Assembly: GCA_002363955.1 (NCBI GenBank)
Contig: DEXE01000007.1
Span: forward strand, 62,001-126,000
DNA from: Methylophaga sp. UBA3192
GTDB lineage: Bacteria > Pseudomonadota > Gammaproteobacteria > Nitrosococcales > Methylophagaceae
Direction of reading: 5' to 3'
Length of the DNA stretch: 64,000 nucleotides
This document shows positions 1-9,267 of this stretch, piece by piece. The first letter of the stretch is position 1; each line of letters opens with the position of its first letter. The notes beneath the pieces are model-generated. The model made no database searches. It was not told the DNA's origin and saw only the letters and a list, made by a program, of their open reading frames with translations. A program made the position numbers and the translations under genes.

Positions 1-527
1 TCATTTACCAGACAAAGCTGCAACCCTTGATCAGGCTGATAGCTGTAATGCAGGTGCTGCTCAACCGGTTCACCCTGGCTGTCTGTGGTCAAATCCAGAC
101 CATACCCCAAAGCTTCGAGCAAGCGCTTTTCAAAAAGTCTCAGCACCTGTTCCGCCTGGTCAGCTTCTTGCAATCCTTCCAATGCTTTCTGATAGGCCTC
201 AAACACCAATGGTTCAGGTTGCTGTTGCATCAGCAATCTGACCAGTAATTCATTGATGTACAAACCACACAAAGTAGCATTTCCCTGCAACCAATAGGGT
301 GCACTGATGGTTTCAACTTTACTGAGTGTGAGTAAATCACCACGACCAAACCAGTTCAACCACAATGGCTGAAATAATTGCAGAGGATTATTATGACGAC
401 GTTTACTTTGTCGCATCCCCCTCGCCACCAGACTTAAACGTCCATAATCGGCAGTAAACACGTCCAGCAACAAGCTGGTTTCACGATAAGGACGTTGATG
501 TAATACAAATGCCTGGGTGAATTCCAC
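1..527 (-). CDS. recO: DNA repair protein RecO (3' end cut by window edge)
   Basis: RecO works with RecF and RecR to load RecA on SSB-coated single-stranded DNA. The visible 175 residues begin VEFTQAFVLHQRPYRETSLL and carry the N-terminal OB-fold pattern of the family (ETSLLLDVFTADYGRLSLVARG). The reading frame continues off the left edge; the E. coli protein is about 240 residues, so roughly the last quarter is missing. The start is a GTG at 527, because the frame is closed by a stop just upstream (540-542) and no other start codon lies between. It begins 12 bases after the era stop, so it is the last visible gene of the lepA-lepB-DUF4845-rnc-era-recO operon. Confidence 0.9.
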   Translation of the reverse strand, partial: MEFTQAFVLHQRPYRETSLLLDVFTADYGRLSLVARGMRQSKRRHNNPLQLFQPLWLNWFGRGDLLTLSKVETISAPYWLQGNATLCGLYINELLVRLLMQQQPEPLVFEAYQKALEGLQEADQAEQVLRLFEKRLLEALGYGLDLTTDSQGEPVEQHLHYSYQPDQGLQLCLVN

Positions 528-539
528 AGGATTGCCTAA

Positions 540-1445
540 TCAAAGATCGTCGTTATAACCCAAATTGCGTAACATGCGCTCATTATCAGACCAGCCTTCA
601 CGTACTTTGACCCATAATTGCAGAAACACTTTGCAGCCGAATAATTTTTCCATATCTTCACGGGCATCTTTACCGACTTGCTTGAGCAACTCGCCTTTTT
701 TACCAATGACGATAGATTTCTGACCACTGCGTTCAACATAAATCACGGCGCTGATACGGAACATACCGTTATCGTCTTCAAACTGTTCAATATCCACCGT
801 CAGTGAATAGGGTAGCTCCTGGCCCAAATGACGGAACAGTTTTTCGCGAACCATTTCGGCCGCCAGAAAACGTGAGCTGCGATCGGTAAGCTGATCTTCA
901 TCAAAGATCATCTCGCCTTCTGGCATTAATTTATATATCGACTCTTCCAGAGATTCCAGATTGATGCCTTTACGCGCAGATAAAGGCACGATATCCGTAA
1001 ATTTATACAATGCAGCCAGCTTTTCTACCTGTGGAAACAAAGTAGCTTTATCTTCTAATTTATCAATTTTATTCATCACTAAAATGACTGGCTTGCTGGT
1101 TTCCTTTAATTTCTGTAATACCCGCTCATCCTCTTCGGTCCACTTCATGCCTTCGATAACAAACACCACGACATCGACATCTTCTACCGAAGCCGCAGCC
1201 GCACGGTTCATATATCGATTCATCGCTCGTTTGCCATCACTGTGGATACCGGGCGTATCAACATAAATGAACTGACCCGTATCTGTTGTTTTAATGCCCA
1301 GAATACGATGGCGGGTGGTTTGTGGACGGCGAGAGGTAATACATAATTTTTGTCCCAGCACCCGGTTAATCAGGGTGGATTTACCGACATTGGGACGACC
1401 GATAATGGCGACATAGCCACTACGAAAAGCAGGTTGATCATTCAT
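540..1445 (-). CDS. era: GTPase Era
   Basis: Era is an essential GTPase that binds the 3' end of 16S rRNA and helps mature the 30S subunit. The 301-residue protein has the P-loop GRPNVGKS at residues 16-23, the DTPG switch motif, the NKID base-recognition motif and a C-terminal KH domain with the VIGKKG loop, in the order and length expected of the family. Its start codon overlaps the end of rnc by four bases, so the two genes are probably translationally coupled, as is common for the rnc-era pair. The encoded proteins (RNase III and Era) both act in rRNA processing. Confidence 0.98.
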   Translation of the reverse strand: MNDQPAFRSGYVAIIGRPNVGKSTLINRVLGQKLCITSRRPQTTRHRILGIKTTDTGQFIYVDTPGIHSDGKRAMNRYMNRAAAASVEDVDVVVFVIEGMKWTEEDERVLQKLKETSKPVILVMNKIDKLEDKATLFPQVEKLAALYKFTDIVPLSARKGINLESLEESIYKLMPEGEMIFDEDQLTDRSSRFLAAEMVREKLFRHLGQELPYSLTVDIEQFEDDNGMFRISAVIYVERSGQKSIVIGKKGELLKQVGKDAREDMEKLFGCKVFLQLWVKVREGWSDNERMLRNLGYNDDL

Positions 1446-2125
1446 ATTTTTGACTCGATTAACGTCAGGGCGCGTTCAGCGGCTTTTTTTTCAGCCTTCC
1501 GATGACTGCTTCCTTGAGCCACAACTAATTTATTCAACAAACTCACCTGACAGGATGCCTCAAATACGGGCTGTTTATCGGCAGATTCGATTTCTTTTAC
1601 ACTATAAAGTGGTAGTGGTAATTTGCGGCTTTGCAATAATTCCTGCAAACGGGTTTTGGGATCTTTAATGGTTTCAGTGACATCGATGGAATCCAGACGT
1701 TCATCGTAAAGCCGCAAAATAAGAGGCTTTACCACATCGATACCGCTATCCAGAAACAGCGCCCCAAAAATAGCTTCCAGCGCATCTGCCAGAATGGATT
1801 CTCGACGAAACCCACCACTTTTTAATTCACCCTGACCAAGAATCAACACTTCACCCAATTTTAGTTCACGTGCGATTTCTGCCAGTGTTTCCCCTTTAAC
1901 CAGGCTGGCACGGAGGCGACTCATCTTGCCTTCTCTGGCCTGTGGAAAACGGTTAAATAATTCCTCGGCAATCACAAAGCTCAATATGGCATCGCCCAGG
2001 TATTCCAGTCGTTCATTATTCTTTGGTGCGGCACTCCGATGAGTAAGCGCCTGCAATAATAGGTCTGTATTTTTAAATTCAATGCCAAGTTGCTGGCACA
2101 GTTTTTTCTGCTTGATGTTTATCAT
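1442..2125 (-). CDS. rnc: Ribonuclease III
   Basis: RNase III cleaves double-stranded RNA and processes the 30S rRNA precursor. The 227-residue protein has the signature motif NERLEYLGDAILSF with its acidic metal-binding residues in the N-terminal catalytic domain, and a C-terminal double-stranded RNA-binding domain (from about residue 155, ending ...SSHRKAEKKAAERAL). Length matches the E. coli enzyme. It overlaps the DUF4845 gene upstream and era downstream by four bases each, so all three are likely read from one transcript. Confidence 0.98.
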   Translation of the reverse strand: MINIKQKKLCQQLGIEFKNTDLLLQALTHRSAAPKNNERLEYLGDAILSFVIAEELFNRFPQAREGKMSRLRASLVKGETLAEIARELKLGEVLILGQGELKSGGFRRESILADALEAIFGALFLDSGIDVVKPLILRLYDERLDSIDVTETIKDPKTRLQELLQSRKLPLPLYSVKEIESADKQPVFEASCQVSLLNKLVVAQGSSHRKAEKKAAERALTLIESKI

Positions 2126-2505
2126 CTAACGGCCGGTTCCACATCCACATCAGTGACAAAATGTCCTACTAAATCAATATGGGCAAAAAACGGTTTACGC
2201 ACTTCATAATCAATGACGATTTTGGTGACGTAAGCATTACTTCTACCACGGGAAAGTTCGATATTTTCTTTTTTAACGCTGGATATATAGCCGGTATTAA
2301 AGCGCTTACTCAGTAACAACATCACTTGCTCATTGGTGAGTTTGTTATTTTTCAATTCTGTTTCCATTGATTTCATGATTTGTAAAACACCGTAGTATTC
2401 CTGATACATCGGCACCAACCGCATAGTTAATGTGGCAAAAAATGCGATGATTGCCAGTACAATTACCCAGCTGATTAACGTCATTCCCTGTTGTTTTTTC
2501 ATCAT
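2122..2505 (-). CDS. DUF4845 family membrane protein
   Basis: This 127-residue protein has one N-terminal membrane segment (about residues 9-28, TLISWVIVLAIIAFFATLTM) followed by a soluble domain. It fits the DUF4845 family, which is usually found between lepB and rnc in Gammaproteobacteria; its function is not known. The N-terminus, with a short basic stretch, a Gly-Met and a hydrophobic helix, slightly resembles a type IV pilin leader, but no clear prepilin peptidase site is evident. Two ATG codons lie in tandem; the second (2502) has the better spacing from the AGGAG ribosome-binding site. It overlaps rnc by four bases. Confidence 0.88.
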   Translation of the reverse strand: MMKKQQGMTLISWVIVLAIIAFFATLTMRLVPMYQEYYGVLQIMKSMETELKNNKLTNEQVMLLLSKRFNTGYISSVKKENIELSRGRSNAYVTKIVIDYEVRKPFFAHIDLVGHFVTDVDVEPAVR

Positions 2506-2518
2506 GTACTCCTAGACC

Positions 2519-3280
2519 CTAGTTAATAGAACGTCCAACCCTCGACCAGACGACACCACCATCATCCCAACTCCAGCTCATCCAGATAAAAAACGCTTTC
2601 CCGACCAGATTCTCTTCCGGTACTGTTCCCCACACACGGCTATCATTACTGTTATCGCGATTATCACCCATCACAAAGAAGTGACCTTCCGGGACAGTGA
2701 TCTCCCCTTCCATCGATTGTCGCTGCGGATCCACTAAAATATCATGCGTCACGCCAGTTAAACTTTCTCGCTTAAGCTCGGCGCGCGGTGCGATCATTCC
2801 TGCCAGCTCTGAGGGTTTAGTACCGGATTCCTGCTTGATTTCCTGTCCGTTTATATAAAGTGTTTTATTGAAATAACCGACTTTATCACCGGGTAATCCG
2901 ATGACCCGTTTGATGTAATCAATTTGGGGTTGCTCTGGATATCGGAATACCATGACATCACCCCGTTCCGGAGTGCCGGTATTGATAATTTTGGTATTAA
3001 TCACGGGGAGACGAATGCCGTAGGAAAACTTGTTCACCAGAATGAAATCACCAACGTGCAAGGTTGGTAACATGGAGGATGAAGGAATACGGAATGGTTC
3101 TGCGACAAAGGAGCGAATAACCAACACCAGCAGAATAATTGGGAAAAATGATTTAGCGTATTCAACTATCGCCGGTTCATTTTCACTGACAGGGCGCTGG
3201 GGGGCTAACCAAAAACGGTCAACTAACCATATCAGGCCGGTTATCGCGACCAGTAACACCATTATTGCTGGGAAACTCAC
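2519..3280 (-). CDS. lepB: Signal peptidase I
   Basis: LepB is the inner-membrane protease that removes signal peptides from secreted proteins. The 253-residue sequence has two N-terminal membrane segments (about 3-22 and 44-60), the catalytic serine at residue 69 in PSSSMLPTL, the general-base lysine at 124 in YIKRVIGLPGD, and the conserved box MGDNRDNSNDSR near the C-terminus. The start is GTG at 3280 with GGAG six bases upstream. It follows lepA by 12 bases, the usual lepA-lepB pair. Confidence 0.97.
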   Translation of the reverse strand: MSFPAIMVLLVAITGLIWLVDRFWLAPQRPVSENEPAIVEYAKSFFPIILLVLVIRSFVAEPFRIPSSSMLPTLHVGDFILVNKFSYGIRLPVINTKIINTGTPERGDVMVFRYPEQPQIDYIKRVIGLPGDKVGYFNKTLYINGQEIKQESGTKPSELAGMIAPRAELKRESLTGVTHDILVDPQRQSMEGEITVPEGHFFVMGDNRDNSNDSRVWGTVPEENLVGKAFFIWMSWSWDDGGVVWSRVGRSIN

Positions 3281-3292
3281 TTGACGCTCCTT

Positions 3293-5089
3293 TTAAGATT
3301 TCTTGGATAACTGCAAAACCGCCAAGAAGGCTTCCTGCGGCACATCCACTTTGCCGATGGATTTCATACGTTTTTTACCGGCTTTTTGCTTTTCTAGCAA
3401 TTTACGTTTGCGAGAAACGTCGCCTCCGTAACATTTTGCCAAAACATTTTTACGCATCGCTTTGACCGTTGAGCGCGCAATAATATGCCCTCCGATGGCA
3501 GCCTGAATCGCCACATCAAACATTTGGCGCGGGATCAGTTCCTGCATTTTTTCGACTAACTGACGGCCACGCGACACGCTCTGATCCTTGTGAACAATCA
3601 TCGATAAAGCATCGACTTTTTCACCGTTGATTAATACATCCAGTTTTACCAACGCTGCCGCTTCGAAACGAATAAAATGATAATCCAGTGAGGCATAACC
3701 ACGACTCACTGATTTAATACGGTCGAAGAAATCAATCACCACTTCATTCATGGGCAATTCATAGGTCAGGGCAACCTGTTTCCCCATATATTGCATGGAT
3801 TTCTGTACGCCACGTTTTTCAACGCAAAGCGTTATCACGGCCCCCAGATAATCCTGCGGAACCAGCATATCGGCAACCACAATTGGCTCGCGAATTTCTT
3901 CAACTGAACCGGCATCGGGCAGTGAAGCCGGATTTTCAATCTTTATCACATCACCCTTTTTGGTGACCACCTCAAACACCACCGTCGGAGCGGTTGTGAT
4001 CAGATCCAGATCGTATTCACGCTCCAGTCGTTCCTGAATGATTTCCATATGTAATAATCCGAGGAAACCACAACGGAAGCCGAAACCTAAAGCCTGTGAG
4101 TTTTCTGGTTCATAAAACAACGAAGAATCGTTTAAGCGCAATTTCCCCAATGCTTCACGAAACGCATCGTAATCATCACTGCTGACCGGAAACACACCGG
4201 CATAAACCTGTGGTGTAACAGACTTAAAGCCAGGCAACATTTCGGTTGCGCCATGCTGAGAGGTGGTTAATGTATCGCCTACTGGTGCCCCATCGATTTC
4301 TTTAACACCGGAAATCACATAACCCACTTCACCACAATTCAATGCTGTGCGCTTACTGCGCTTAGGCGTAAACACACCGACTTCATCGACCTGGTATTCC
4401 TGTCCGGTAGACATCACTCTGATTTTATCGCGGGTTTTCAGTCTGCCCTGTTTAATTCGCACCAATGAGATGACACCGACGTAGCTGTCAAACCATGAAT
4501 CGATAATCAGGGCCTTTAATGGACCTTCCGGATCACCTTGCGGCGGTGGAACGCGAGCGACCAATTCTTCCAGCACTTCATCGATGCCGACACCGGTTTT
4601 GGCACTGCAACGCACAGCATTGAGTGCATCGACACCGATAATATCTTCAATTTCCTGCGCCACCCGATCCGGTTCCGCTGCGGGCAAATCGATTTTGTTT
4701 AATACCGGTAATACCTCAAGGCCAAGATCGATAGCGGTGTAGCAGTTCGCCACACTCTGGGCTTCAACTCCTTGTGCGGCATCAACGACGAGTAAGGCAC
4801 CCTCACAGGCCGCCAGCGAGCGGGATACTTCATAGGAAAAGTCAACGTGACCGGGCGTATCGATAAAGTTGAGATGATAGGTTTCACCGTCTTTCGCCTT
4901 GTAGTCAAGTGAGACACTTTGCGCCTTGATGGTAATGCCCCGTTCTTTTTCGATATCCATCGAATCAAGAACCTGTTGTGACATTTCACGTTCAGTCAAA
5001 CCACCACAGATTTGAATAAAACGATCCGCTATTGTGGATTTACCATGATCAATATGGGCAATGATTGAGAAGTTTCTAATATTTTTCAT
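3293..5089 (-). CDS. lepA: Elongation factor 4 (LepA)
   Basis: LepA is a ribosome-associated translational GTPase related to EF-G. The 598-residue protein has the G1 motif AHIDHGKST near the N-terminus, DTPGHVDF, NKIDLP, and the LepA-specific C-terminal domain rich in lysine (KCYGGDVSRKRKLLEKQKAGKKRMK). Length is typical. It is the first gene of the minus-strand operon that runs through lepB, DUF4845, rnc, era and recO. In many Gammaproteobacteria the gene upstream of lepA is mucD, but here a 6.4 kb block with unrelated genes lies between. Confidence 0.98.
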   Translation of the reverse strand: MKNIRNFSIIAHIDHGKSTIADRFIQICGGLTEREMSQQVLDSMDIEKERGITIKAQSVSLDYKAKDGETYHLNFIDTPGHVDFSYEVSRSLAACEGALLVVDAAQGVEAQSVANCYTAIDLGLEVLPVLNKIDLPAAEPDRVAQEIEDIIGVDALNAVRCSAKTGVGIDEVLEELVARVPPPQGDPEGPLKALIIDSWFDSYVGVISLVRIKQGRLKTRDKIRVMSTGQEYQVDEVGVFTPKRSKRTALNCGEVGYVISGVKEIDGAPVGDTLTTSQHGATEMLPGFKSVTPQVYAGVFPVSSDDYDAFREALGKLRLNDSSLFYEPENSQALGFGFRCGFLGLLHMEIIQERLEREYDLDLITTAPTVVFEVVTKKGDVIKIENPASLPDAGSVEEIREPIVVADMLVPQDYLGAVITLCVEKRGVQKSMQYMGKQVALTYELPMNEVVIDFFDRIKSVSRGYASLDYHFIRFEAAALVKLDVLINGEKVDALSMIVHKDQSVSRGRQLVEKMQELIPRQMFDVAIQAAIGGHIIARSTVKAMRKNVLAKCYGGDVSRKRKLLEKQKAGKKRMKSIGKVDVPQEAFLAVLQLSKKS

Positions 5090-5242
5090 TGAGTAGCGAT
5101 TATGAACGTGTTGGAGGTTGAAATAACGAGTTGCAAAATGTGTTCATCTCCATGATTTGGAATGTATTGCCAATGCGAAACACGCATCGTGCAAATGACC
5201 CGGTATTATACGCACTTAACTGAGTTATAACGATAATAAATA

Positions 5243-5624
5243 CTAGGGTCTGTTGATCTTTCAGGGCCACCAATGCCGGAGACTATTTTTTTGTCCAACA
5301 AGGCGGAAATGATGCGATGTAGTGTTCTACATAAATTATTTTTAACGCAGTTGGGCGGAAAAATAGTCCCAGCCCTTCGGGTTGTGGCTTAAAATGCACC
5401 ACTCTACGTGGCCTACATGGATGTAAGTCAGGGGCTTGAGCAGGATGCGGAAGCTTTGCTCGTCATTTATTTAGAACGACTACAAAAACGCCGGGAGTGT
5501 TTTTGAGCGTAAGCCCCAAAGGGGTAAGATACATGGATATATCTCACAAACTGCATTCCTTACGCCTTGATTGATGCATTTTAAGTCACAACAGAGGCGG
5601 CTATGAAAGATCAACAGACCCTGG
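5243..5624 (+). repeat. Structured intergenic repeat element, copy 1
   Basis: A non-coding element of about 380 bases is bounded by a perfect 19-base terminal inverted repeat: agggtctgttgatctttca at 5245-5263 and its reverse complement at 5604-5622. Inside are further complementary pairs: gactattttttt...tccaac (near 5280) with gttgggcggaaaaatagtc (near 5348), and gtggcttaaaatgca (near 5384) with tgcattttaagtcac (near 5574). There are also small hairpins such as cccttcggg and ccccaaagggg. The same architecture with a different sequence recurs at 61061-61553. No transposase or long ORF is present and no clear target-site duplication was seen. It fills most of the gap between lepA and the MATE gene, which diverge. 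It may be a MITE-like mobile element or a structured RNA. Confidence 0.85.
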
Positions 5625-5742
5625 GATAGTCTGTCGCGCTGCTTTCACATCACACAATAATCACAACAAAGCCTTTGCATAACGAATATGGATCATTAGC
5701 ATTAAGTGCTCCTCACCCCAACTTCTTTAAAACGGATACCTG

Positions 5743-7089
5743 ATGCAGGCCAGCAAAACTGACAACGACGTCCTCAACGGTCCGATTATTTCTACTTTTC
5801 TTCGCTATGCCATCCCATCGATTCTGGGATTACTGGCCATTACGACTGCCAGTATTGTGGATGGTATTTTTATCGGACAATTTGTCAGCGCAGAAGGCCT
5901 GGCAGCCATCACCTTATTAATTCCATTTTTTACGCTGGTTTTTGCCATTGCCTTGATGTTGTCGATTGGTGGTGCCGTTCGCGCCGGCAATTATCTGGGA
6001 CAAAACAATATCGAAGCAGCTTCCGCGGTATTCAGTAAATGTCTGATAAGCATTTTTATTGTTGGTCTGCTGTTTATGAGTATTTCATACATGCTGGATC
6101 GGCAAATATTATCGCTGCTCGGTGCACCTGAAGAGTTGATTGCACTGGTTCTGCCCTATTTCCATATTATCTGTATGGTGCTGGTGATGCAGGTAACCAG
6201 CATGGTGCTGTATTACTTTATTCGGCTGGATAACAATCAAAAGCTGGCTACATCGGCTCTGGTAGCCGGCGCATTAATCAATATTGTTCTGGATGCGATA
6301 TTCATCATTGCTCTGGAGATGGGGTTAAAAGGTGCTGCCTGGGCAACCTTTACTGCGCAAATCATTCAGATGCTGATTCTTTCTGTTTATTTTGTCCGTA
6401 AACAACGACGCCTAAAACTGATATTACGACCCGGCAACTGGTCTGAGGTCGCTAAAGTGTCTTACAACGGTCTGTCAGAATTTGTAAACGAACTGTCAGG
6501 CGGTATGGTCATTCTGCTGCTCAACTGGTTGCTGGTTATCTACCAGGGCGTCAGCGGATTAGCTGCTTTTGCCGTGATTAATTATCTGATTTTTATCAGT
6601 CTGATGATTTATTACGGTATTGCAGACGCTTTGCATTTACTGATCAGTCAAAACCATGGGGCAGCACAAGCCAGACGAATTCACGATTTTGTCATCACAG
6701 CTTTGGCGATGGTTTTTGCTGTTTCAATCATTTTAGTCAGTGTTTTATTGCTTTATCCGCAGTGGTTGATCCAATTATTTTTACAGGAAGGTGCGTTGGA
6801 AAGCCAACAGTTGTCGGCTGAGTTTATTCAACTGGTCTGGCCATTGTTTGCCGTGAATGGACTGAACGTCACCTTGTCAGTTTACTTAACAGCCATGCAA
6901 AAACCATTGCCCTCTATGAGTGTCGCGTTAAGCCGTGGTTTTATACTTCCTGTCGGTTTATTGCTCTTATTGTCTGCATGGCTACCAGACAAACAATTTC
7001 TTATTGCGCTTCCGCTTGCCGAAGGTCTGACCTTAATCCTGGCCTTAATACTTTGCTGGAAATACTCTCCCGGCAGGATTATTCATTAG
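5743..7089 (+). CDS. MATE family efflux transporter
   Basis: The 448-residue protein is almost entirely hydrophobic, with about twelve predicted membrane segments in two similar halves. It starts with the family pattern (NGPIISTFLRYAIPSILGLL...SIVDGIFIGQFVSAEGLAAITL) of multidrug and toxic compound extrusion proteins. These export cationic drugs or metabolites by proton or sodium antiport in the inner membrane. The substrate cannot be told from sequence. It is the only plus-strand gene in the accessory block at 5-11 kb and is transcribed away from the repeat element, so its promoter must lie in or just after that element. Confidence 0.93.
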   Translation: MQASKTDNDVLNGPIISTFLRYAIPSILGLLAITTASIVDGIFIGQFVSAEGLAAITLLIPFFTLVFAIALMLSIGGAVRAGNYLGQNNIEAASAVFSKCLISIFIVGLLFMSISYMLDRQILSLLGAPEELIALVLPYFHIICMVLVMQVTSMVLYYFIRLDNNQKLATSALVAGALINIVLDAIFIIALEMGLKGAAWATFTAQIIQMLILSVYFVRKQRRLKLILRPGNWSEVAKVSYNGLSEFVNELSGGMVILLLNWLLVIYQGVSGLAAFAVINYLIFISLMIYYGIADALHLLISQNHGAAQARRIHDFVITALAMVFAVSIILVSVLLLYPQWLIQLFLQEGALESQQLSAEFIQLVWPLFAVNGLNVTLSVYLTAMQKPLPSMSVALSRGFILPVGLLLLLSAWLPDKQFLIALPLAEGLTLILALILCWKYSPGRIIH

Positions 7090-7114
7090 GATCTTAATAC
7101 GCTAAAAAAGAAAA

Positions 7115-7139
7115 GCCGGATGTCATTGCAACATCCGGC
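7115..7139 (-). terminator. Rho-independent terminator of the TonB receptor gene
   Basis: A nine-base-pair stem gccggatgt / acatccggc with a seven-base loop is followed on the minus strand by a T-rich run (ttttcttttttag). It sits about 45 bases past the TonB receptor stop codon. On the plus strand no T-run follows, so it acts mainly for the minus-strand gene, though it may slow transcripts from the MATE gene. Confidence 0.8.
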
Positions 7140-7182
7140 CCAAAATCATCAAACCTTCATTCAGGGGATACAGCTTGATGGA

Positions 7183-9153
7183 TTAGAACTGCCAGGCCAC
7201 GCTTAATCGAACATCACGACCGGGATCAGGCAAACCGATAATATTTTCAAAATCGGCAAACTGGCTGAAATCTGCGTTGGTGGCATGATTAAGATAATCT
7301 TTATCAAACAGGTTATTGACGGTTAAGGTGACTCGTAAATCCTGACTTTGCATGGGTAACCATTGCGCATAAAGGTCATGAATGGCATAACCCGGTTTAT
7401 CCAAGTCGCCTTGAGAGGTTTTGACATCTTTTAATCGCTCGACAAAATGTCCGTTCCAACCAAAAGACCAGGTACTATTCAGCTGATAATCCAGTTTGGC
7501 TGACAGGGTATTACCGATACTATTAGCAATGCCACCGTGATCATAGGCATTGGCATCTAATTCACCCACTTCAGCTTTGTTATGATGGAAACTCAGACTG
7601 GCAAGTAACTGAGTCCAGCGATAACCTGCTTCAAGTACATAACCTTTTGACTCTAAATCACCAACATTTTCATATAAGTTTGGTCTGCCAATGGGATCAG
7701 CAATCAAATTATCGATATTTGTTTTGTATAGTTTTGCGGAAGCAAATAAACGGGAATCATCATAAGCAATGCCAACTTCTGTGTTATCAGCATCTTCCGG
7801 CTTGAGATTCGGGTCTTTTGCCCACCCATCCAGTTTGAATGCATCCTGTGCCATCGGGCCTCTGAAGGCTTCAGCATAACTTGCAAACACATTGACTGTG
7901 TCCGAGACTTCATAATTCAGACCAATGTTATGGCTTATTTCACTCTCATTCAGCTCAAGACCATTATTATCTTCAAGTTCATATTTGTCGTAGCGAAGGC
8001 CTGCAGATAAAAGCAGCGCATCAGTCAGTTGAATAGCATCCTGGATATAAATGCCTTTCACCTTGCCTGTTTCTTTTGCTTCACGTCTGTTGGTTTCGGC
8101 ACCGGCACGTGTTTCATCTTCTCGATAGTCAAATCCATAGGTGACTGAATTTATACCAATCACACTGGTATTACGTATATCCATTCCCTTACTTTTGATA
8201 AAACCATAGTAAGGTCCAAAGCGACCATTCTGATATAACTCGGATTCAGTATTAAACAGTGTCACCTTGCTATCAACCCACGGATTATCAGCAGGGTTGA
8301 AGTCATAATTCAGCGTAATGGTTTCACGCTCCAGATCCATTTGATAAAGATCATTAAAGCCTTCTGACACAATCCACTGAGGTCGGGCAGCACGGTCGCC
8401 TTCATCCTTGCGTTTTTCGTAACTCAACCGAACTGTCTGGCTATCAGTAATTTCACCAACGACTTTGGTAAACAGGAAATCCTGGTCTGAGCCAGTGCCA
8501 ATGCGTTCAATACCATTACCATCTTCATAGTCATCTATATCCGCTTTGGTATAAGAGACCATAGCGCTGATACTATCTGATACACGACCGAACAGACTGG
8601 TGTTGGTTTTAAAACTGTCTGTATTACTGAAATATCCTGCCTTGAGTAAGGCACCGAAATCTTTACCGGGTTTGAGCATGTCAGTTGGATCTTTAGTAAT
8701 AAATTTAACCGCGCCCCCCAATGCACCCGGGCCATTTAATGCCGAACCGGCACCGGCACTTACATCAACCCGCTTCAGCAATTCTGGCTCGATCGTGATA
8801 CGGCCATTATGGTGGTATAAACTGCCGCCTTGGCTAGCACCATCAATTGACACATTTAAAAGTTTATCCTCAATGCCACGGATGTAGAGTTTCTGGCCGA
8901 TCGGCACACCGCCACCTACAGTGACCTCCGGAGAATGGCGGAATAGGTCAGCCAAGTCATTGGCCTGCATTTTTTCGATCTGATCTGCATCAACGCTATT
9001 ATTATCTAAGCTAATCGATTGGCCGGTCACTTTTACAACATCCAGTTGCACATTGTCCTTTTCAGCAGCCCAAACCGCCGGCCCTGATAAAGCAGCGGCT
9101 ATTGCCAACGTCAATATAGTCGGGCGACTTACAACACTCCGGTTTATTTTCAC
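7183..9153 (-). CDS. TonB-dependent outer-membrane receptor (iron-regulated)
   Basis: The protein is a 22-stranded outer-membrane receptor that takes up a siderophore or similar iron compound using TonB energy. It has a signal peptide (VKINRSVVSRPTILTLAIAA...VWAAEKD), a plug domain (KMQANDLADLFRHSPEVTVGGG...LYIRGIEDKLLNVSIDGA) and a beta-barrel ending in ...LSVAWQF with the terminal phenylalanine. The start is taken as GTG at 9153 (656 residues), with GAGG five bases upstream. The longer frame from 9183 would place a Fur box inside the coding region and put MIMIIIREVK before the signal peptide. The ligand is not evident; the barrel resembles the catecholate or heme receptor branch only in general. 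It is followed by a terminator and preceded by a two-component system. Confidence 0.93.
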   Translation of the reverse strand: MKINRSVVSRPTILTLAIAAALSGPAVWAAEKDNVQLDVVKVTGQSISLDNNSVDADQIEKMQANDLADLFRHSPEVTVGGGVPIGQKLYIRGIEDKLLNVSIDGASQGGSLYHHNGRITIEPELLKRVDVSAGAGSALNGPGALGGAVKFITKDPTDMLKPGKDFGALLKAGYFSNTDSFKTNTSLFGRVSDSISAMVSYTKADIDDYEDGNGIERIGTGSDQDFLFTKVVGEITDSQTVRLSYEKRKDEGDRAARPQWIVSEGFNDLYQMDLERETITLNYDFNPADNPWVDSKVTLFNTESELYQNGRFGPYYGFIKSKGMDIRNTSVIGINSVTYGFDYREDETRAGAETNRREAKETGKVKGIYIQDAIQLTDALLLSAGLRYDKYELEDNNGLELNESEISHNIGLNYEVSDTVNVFASYAEAFRGPMAQDAFKLDGWAKDPNLKPEDADNTEVGIAYDDSRLFASAKLYKTNIDNLIADPIGRPNLYENVGDLESKGYVLEAGYRWTQLLASLSFHHNKAEVGELDANAYDHGGIANSIGNTLSAKLDYQLNSTWSFGWNGHFVERLKDVKTSQGDLDKPGYAIHDLYAQWLPMQSQDLRVTLTVNNLFDKDYLNHATNADFSQFADFENIIGLPDPGRDVRLSVAWQF

Positions 9154-9162
9154 TTTAACCTC

Positions 9163-9181
9163 GCGAATAATAATCATTATC
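9163..9181 (-). promoter_or_regulatory. Fur box upstream of the TonB receptor
   Basis: On the minus strand the 19 bases read gataatgattattattcgc, matching most positions of the classic Fur operator gataatgataatcattatc. It ends ten bases before the chosen GTG start, so iron-loaded Fur would block the promoter or early transcription. Its position supports the shorter reading frame for the receptor. Confidence 0.75.
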
Positions 9182-9267
9182 AAATAAAACAGATTCGCAT
9201 TCTAGTCAGAGTGAACGGAGATTAAAACCAAATTTACAATTGTTACAATTGGCAGGTGATCAAGATG

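Noticed and set aside
5243..5624. Repeat copy 1 as an intact insertion sequence
   Set aside because: No transposase frame and no target-site duplication was seen; only the inverted ends suggest mobility.
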